This document shows, in pieces, positions 59,992 to 64,000 of a stretch of DNA of 64,000 nt. The translations under genes were made by a program, and so were the position numbers. Origin of the DNA: Ursus arctos (lineage: Eukaryota; Chordata; Mammalia; Carnivora; Ursidae); NCBI RefSeq assembly GCF_023065955.2, contig NW_026622786.1:47974938-48038937 (forward strand), in the 5' to 3' direction. Positions within the stretch are counted from its first letter, which is position 1, and each line of letters starts with the position of its first letter. The notes below the pieces were generated by a model that made no database searches, was not told where the DNA came from, and saw nothing but the letters and a program-made list of their open reading frames with translations.

Positions 59992-60095
59992 CCATATTGT
60001 AAGCTCCTTGTGGGCAGGACCCATGTTTTATGTATCTCTTGTACCTACAGAGCCTAGAAGAGTACTAAGCTCACAGAAATTACTCAATAAAAACT
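59992..60095 (+). repeat. L2 3' end, sense
   Basis: 'attgtaagctccttgtgggcaggacccatg', 'cctagaagagtactaagc' and 'actcaataaaaacttg'. Confidence 0.8.
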
Positions 60096-60224
60096 TGACA
60101 GAGAGGCTAAGTGGTCAGACTGCAATCTGTGTGAGCAATGCTTAAGACAACTAGGGACGCACACTATGGGTAAGGGTGGAAAATTGTTTCTCTATTTACT
60201 TTTCCTCTTTGATATCATGCCATT

Positions 60225-60421
60225 TAAAAAAAATTAATTCCAGTATAGTGAACATACAGTGTTATATTAGTTTCAGGGGTACAATGTAGTGATTCAGCAA
60301 TTCTGTACATTACTCGGTGCTCATCGTAAGTGTACTCTAATCCCCTTCACCTGTTTCACCCGTCCCCCCACCTCTCCCTCTGGTAACCACCAGTTTGTTC
60401 TCTATAGTTAAGAGTCTGTGT
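60225..60421 (-). mobile_element. L1 3'-end fragment, antisense
   Basis: 'attccagtatagtgaacatacagtgttatattagtttcagg' to 'ctctatagttaagagtctg'. Same family as the L1 at 22272. Confidence 0.9.
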
Positions 60422-60834
60422 TATGCCATTTTGTCTAGACTTTCAATTTGAGTGGCACAAGGGAGTCTTTTTTATACTTCTTGAAGAAAATAACTATAAA
60501 TATTTATTGAGTATGGGATGATTACACACCCAGAAAACACAATGCCATTAAAAATACAAGATTAAGCCAACCAGAGACTACTAAGAGAAATGCAGGGATA
60601 AAGCAGAGGGATGTAAATTTGTTACAAGCTTGAACAAAGTTTGATTCAGTAACATGTGCTCCAGAAATACTTGCTGATTGCTGCGGTGGTGGCAGTGGGT
60701 GTGCTGCTGGTGCTGAGGGAATGTCATACTAAGAGAATAAGCAGGGAACGGGGAAAAGATAATATATTCTTAATAAGACTTTGGAACAAATGAAAACAAA
60801 CAATTGAGGTAACCTCTTTTCTGTATATCTAGCC
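60422..60834. other. Non-coding, unrecognised
   Basis: Nothing identified. Confidence 0.4.
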
Positions 60835-61465
60835 ATTCTTCAAGTTCTATTAAATCTACAAGTATTTCTTAATTCTGTCTATCTATCTTCACTGCAGTGG
60901 TCTAAATCTGGTCTCCATCCTTTCCCATCTGAATTACCCCAGTAAACTTGCATCCTACATCTGGTCTTGGACCCTTCAATTATCCTTCACATCTGCTGCC
61001 ACTGTGATATTTTGCTATTAAGATGAAAATCTGTTCATGGTATTTTCTTTCTTAACATCCTTAATATTTTCCTATGGCCTTCAGGATAAAGTTAAAAAAC
61101 TTAGTCTGTAGGGCTTTCTACAATCTAGTCTCCACTGAGCTTCTGGTGTCCCCTTCCACGGCTGCCTTGTTTTCCAGCAAGGCCCACCGCCATCCCATGC
61201 CTTTGTGCTTCCCACGTGCTGTTCCTTCTATGCTGGATACTCCCTTCTCTTTTTTATGTGATTAAACCTAACTCATCTCTCATGAGTTTCAGCTCAAGTA
61301 TCACATCTTTCAAGAAATCTTCATGATAAAACATCCATCTGTGCTGTAATTTGTTGGCTGATTTACCCATTTTCTTTGCATGGCCAAGGCAGGGAATATG
61401 TTTCTCATCTCTGTGTCTGTTGTGTGACATAGACTTGGCATTCAACAAGTCCTTGCTGGTGAAAG
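60835..61465 (+). repeat. L2 fragment, sense
   Basis: 'cttcaggataaagttaaaaaacttagtctgtagggctttctacaatctagtc', 'tttgtgcttcccacgtgctgttccttctatgctggat', 'gtttcagctcaagtatcacatc' and 'aaggcagggaatatg' follow L2 ORF2 end and 3' UTR. Confidence 0.85.
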
Positions 61466-61824
61466 AAAGAACAGAAAGAAGATGTGCAACAATGAGCTAT
61501 GAGTTTGAGCAAAAGCAATAATTCAGGATAATTCAAGACCCAAACTGTCCATATGTTACTTAAAGCAGGCAGTTAGCCACACTTTCTGAATAACCATTCA
61601 AACCTTGGCTTTCCAGTCACAGAACTAGTTTTATATTTACATTTGGCGTTGGCAGAGATTCTGTGGAGGTTACAGACAAAGCTGAAAAAGAGTGCCACAA
61701 TCTTATCTCACTTGGCAAAAGTTTAAATGGAATCTTAGAAACTCAAGGAGAAAAAACAAACTGAAATATTGCTCTCCAACCTGATCGAGCATTTCTTCAA
61801 AGGCAGACTAGTGTAGTCTTATAG
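61466..61824. other. Non-coding, unrecognised
   Basis: Nothing identified. Confidence 0.4.
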
Positions 61825-62020
61825 AGGCAGCTGAGGATTTAAAGTTGGACAGTACCAGGTTTGAATCCTGACTGACACTAGGTAATCGTGCGACCTTGAA
61901 GATTCTATATTTAATCTTCCTTAGCCTCAGTTTCATTATTTGTAAAACAGAGTAAGTAACACCAATCTTGTAGGGTTGCTGAAAAGATTAGAGATGACAT
62001 GTGTGAGGCCATTATTCTTA
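61825..62020 (+). repeat. MIR element
   Basis: 'agttggacagtaccaggtttgaatcctgactgacactaggtaatcgtgcgacctt' and 'cctcagtttcattatttgtaaaacagagtaagtaacacc'. Confidence 0.88.
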
Positions 62021-62706
62021 AGACCTCTGCAAGTCCCCAGAAGTAAAAGACAGCCCAAAGAAAGCCATTTACAGGATACCTCAATTTTGAGTAAGCGGCT
62101 GGAATTTGGATCTGAGAGAGGAATCATGTGAGTGCAAAAGCAGCGCATAGGCATAATAGGGCCCCCCCAAATTTTGCTATAAGCTCTTTGCAAATGTCCA
62201 ATTGTACTTTAAAGAGTTAACTAGAATTACCAGCTGCTGAACCAATGGGATTTCCTCTGCAGCTGCCAGCAAGACTATTCCTGCAAAAAATGAGAAGGTG
62301 GTTTTGAAATAAAACTCACACATAAGTACTCCTCTCATTAAAGAGGAAATAGCCTGAGCCTAGAGCCCCCATTAATATTCAGAGCAAGATGTGGATTATG
62401 GGATAGTAAGGAGCATAAGAGAAGTAGCAGAGTTGCCAGTAAAGGCTACATCATCTGGGCCTATTTCAGTTGGTGTCTGGACTGCATCATGGTACCACAG
62501 CCAGTTGGTATTAAGAAAGACTGCCTCCCGGGGCACCTGTTCATGAAAATAAGGAGTGAGGTCCCTATAGGGCAAATAGATTAGGGTTACAGAACCCAGT
62601 TGTACTCCTCTTAACTCATCACACAATTACTGCCATGTTGCAAACCCCCCCATTGATATCACATGGGGAAATGATAGGTGCTGTAAGTGAACCCAGAGAT
62701 TTGGTG
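62021..62706. other. Non-coding, unrecognised
   Basis: The 76-codon minus frame at 62396-62626 has no recognised product. Confidence 0.4.
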
Positions 62707-62870
62707 TAGCATTTCCCAAACTTAACTAATTATACTGATCATCTGAAGTTTGTTAAACAGAAAATCCAGGTCCTTTCTCTGGAGGTTATGAGTCAGAAAG
62801 TCTGGCATGGGACATATGGTTTTGTATTTTTTAAAATAAGCTCCTCCGGATGAGTCTCTTCATTAGACAG
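62707..62870 (+). mobile_element. MER5-type (hAT-Charlie) element, sense, diverged
   Basis: 'agcatttcccaaactta', 'ctgatcatctgaagtttgttaaacag', 'gaggttatgagtcagaaagtctgg' and 'ttttttaaaataagctcc' follow MER5A order loosely. Confidence 0.6.
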
Positions 62871-62901
62871 GCTTGACAACATTGATATAGTCCAACGGTT
62901 C

Positions 62902-63078
62902 GGTTCTCAAAGTATTATCCTCAGACCAGCAGCAGTAGTATCACCTGGGAATTTATTAGAAATGGAAATTCTTCGGTCCCATTCAGATCTACTGAATTGG
63001 AAACTCTGGGGCTGGAACCCAGAGATGTGTTTTAGAAGCCCTCCAGCTTTCTCACACACGTGAAAGTTCGAGAACTAC
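62902..63078 (-). mobile_element. MER5A (hAT-Charlie), antisense, near full length
   Basis: 'ggttctcaaagtattatcctcagaccagcagcagtagtatcacctgggaatttattagaaatggaaattct' through 'gttcgagaactac', the two hAT terminal repeats. Confidence 0.92.
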
Positions 63079-63747
63079 ATATATCAAATGTGGCCCAGAG
63101 AGTTGGAAGCTGGGGGTGTAGTGGTAGTAGGAAATATGTCTAGTCCAAATTTTTCTAGGACTTGGAAAGTCATGGTTTCAGTTCAGGTGCTGACTGCTGG
63201 TAGTGCCTTGATATTACTACCCCCTTTTTCTATTTTCTGAGCAGTAGTTTGTTTTTGTGGATCTCATTTGGTTTCCCAAATGCCGAAAGCCATGTCCCCC
63301 TCTCCTTCCTGATAGCAAAGGTACTTCGTTATTTATTTTCTTACTTGAAATCCTTCTGTTGCTTAGCTCCCACCTTAAAGACATTGGTTGAATGCCCAGT
63401 TGACTCTATTTATGATTGATGCTCGTAGTTCTATCAAAATGTTTTTCACTATTAGTATGTACCCACCGAGCTACTACAATATTTTTAAAGGAAAAAGTAT
63501 AAGACGAAGACAAACTGTCTTGCTCTCCTTCTAAGTCTCACTATTTTTCATCCTTTGGAAGGCCGATGCAATGCTTAGAGATATTGTCCATTTTAAAAAT
63601 AGCCATCATTTTGAAGGATAACTCCTGAGATCACTGCTAACATGGAAATATTCTCATTTAATATACAGAAGCAGGAATAAAAAAAAAGAGAGAGAGAGAA
63701 TCACTAACGAGCCAGTGAGACTATTTGCTGGCAGAGCAGTGAATGAG
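63079..63747. other. Non-coding, unrecognised
   Basis: A short (GA)n run at about 63688-63699. No exon recognised. Confidence 0.4.
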
Positions 63748-64000
63748 ATGTATTAGTTTGCTAGGCTTCCATATCAAAGAGCCACTGACTAGGGGGCTTA
63801 AACAACAGACATTTATTTCTTGTAGTTTTGGAGACTGGAAGTTCAACATCAAGGAGTTGGTAGGGTTACTTCCTTCCATGAGCTTCAGGGAGAATCTGTT
63901 CCATGCTACTCTCTTAGTTTCTGGTGGTTTGCTAACGATCTTTGGCATTCTCTGGCTTGTAGACATATCACCCCACATAGTGTTCCCCTTATGTGCGTGT
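63748..64000 (-). repeat. Old LTR-like interspersed repeat, antisense, cut by window end
   Basis: 'tattagtttgctaggcttcc', 'ggcttaaacaacagacatttatttcttgtagttttggagactggaagttcaacatcaagg' and 'ggcattctctggcttgtagac' fit the same broad MaLR-like class as 7516-7990. Family uncertain. Confidence 0.45.

Noticed and set aside
63481..63540. 'agtataagacgaagacaaactg' as a basic EP3 tail exon
   Set aside because: Vague resemblance only; no acceptor in phase and no matching residues beyond Arg/Lys richness.

Overview
The window looks like nuclear DNA from a carnivoran mammal. It is AT-rich and dominated by interspersed repeats. It holds at least a dozen tRNA-derived CAN-SINE copies, which are specific to Carnivora. 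Several are of the subtype with a 'CTTCGGCTCAGGGCGTGATC' body and 'CTCGCTGGCTGTCTC' tail that I associate with bears, giant panda and related arctoids. Carnivore-type L1 3' ends lie beside old MIR, L2, MER5A and MER20 copies. The exact species cannot be fixed from the sequence alone.

Only one gene is supported: PTGER3, the prostaglandin E2 receptor EP3 subtype, on the + strand. The window appears to start inside the intron after the first coding exon (TM1-6, not present here). It contains (a) exon 2 at 10656, encoding extracellular loop 3, TM7 and the start of the tail; read through its internal donor it gives the EP3-II / mouse-gamma type tail, stop at 10923-10925; (b) the EP3-I / mouse-alpha tail exon at 53713-53804; (c) a short exon at 56063 orthologous to the mouse EP3-beta tail exon, in which a TGA cuts the tail to six residues. 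All three tails join after the same Gln codon (10833-10835), in phase 0. The set is therefore the switch region that gives EP3 alternative cytoplasmic C-termini, which in this family change G-protein coupling, constitutive activity and desensitisation.

Layout: 1-1890 antisense L2; 1.9-10.65 kb intron with five SINE or L1 copies and a duplicated CTTT microsatellite; 10.66-10.93 kb exon 2; 10.9-18.2 kb repeat-poor sequence with candidate poly(A) signals; 18.2-53.7 kb a long intron of MIR/L2/L1/SINE layers, an MLT2-type LTR with an internal 76-bp duplication and a near-perfect hairpin at 47.6 kb; 53.7-56.1 kb the two other tail exons; 56-64 kb downstream sequence with more old repeats. Nearly all open frames elsewhere are chance frames or lie in repeats.

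The most interesting points are the tail-exon logic (a donor overlapping the EP3-I stop codon, where splicing and non-splicing give the same protein end), the truncated beta tail, the weak donor governing EP3-II retention, and the 47.6-kb hairpin. I found no new multi-gene system.
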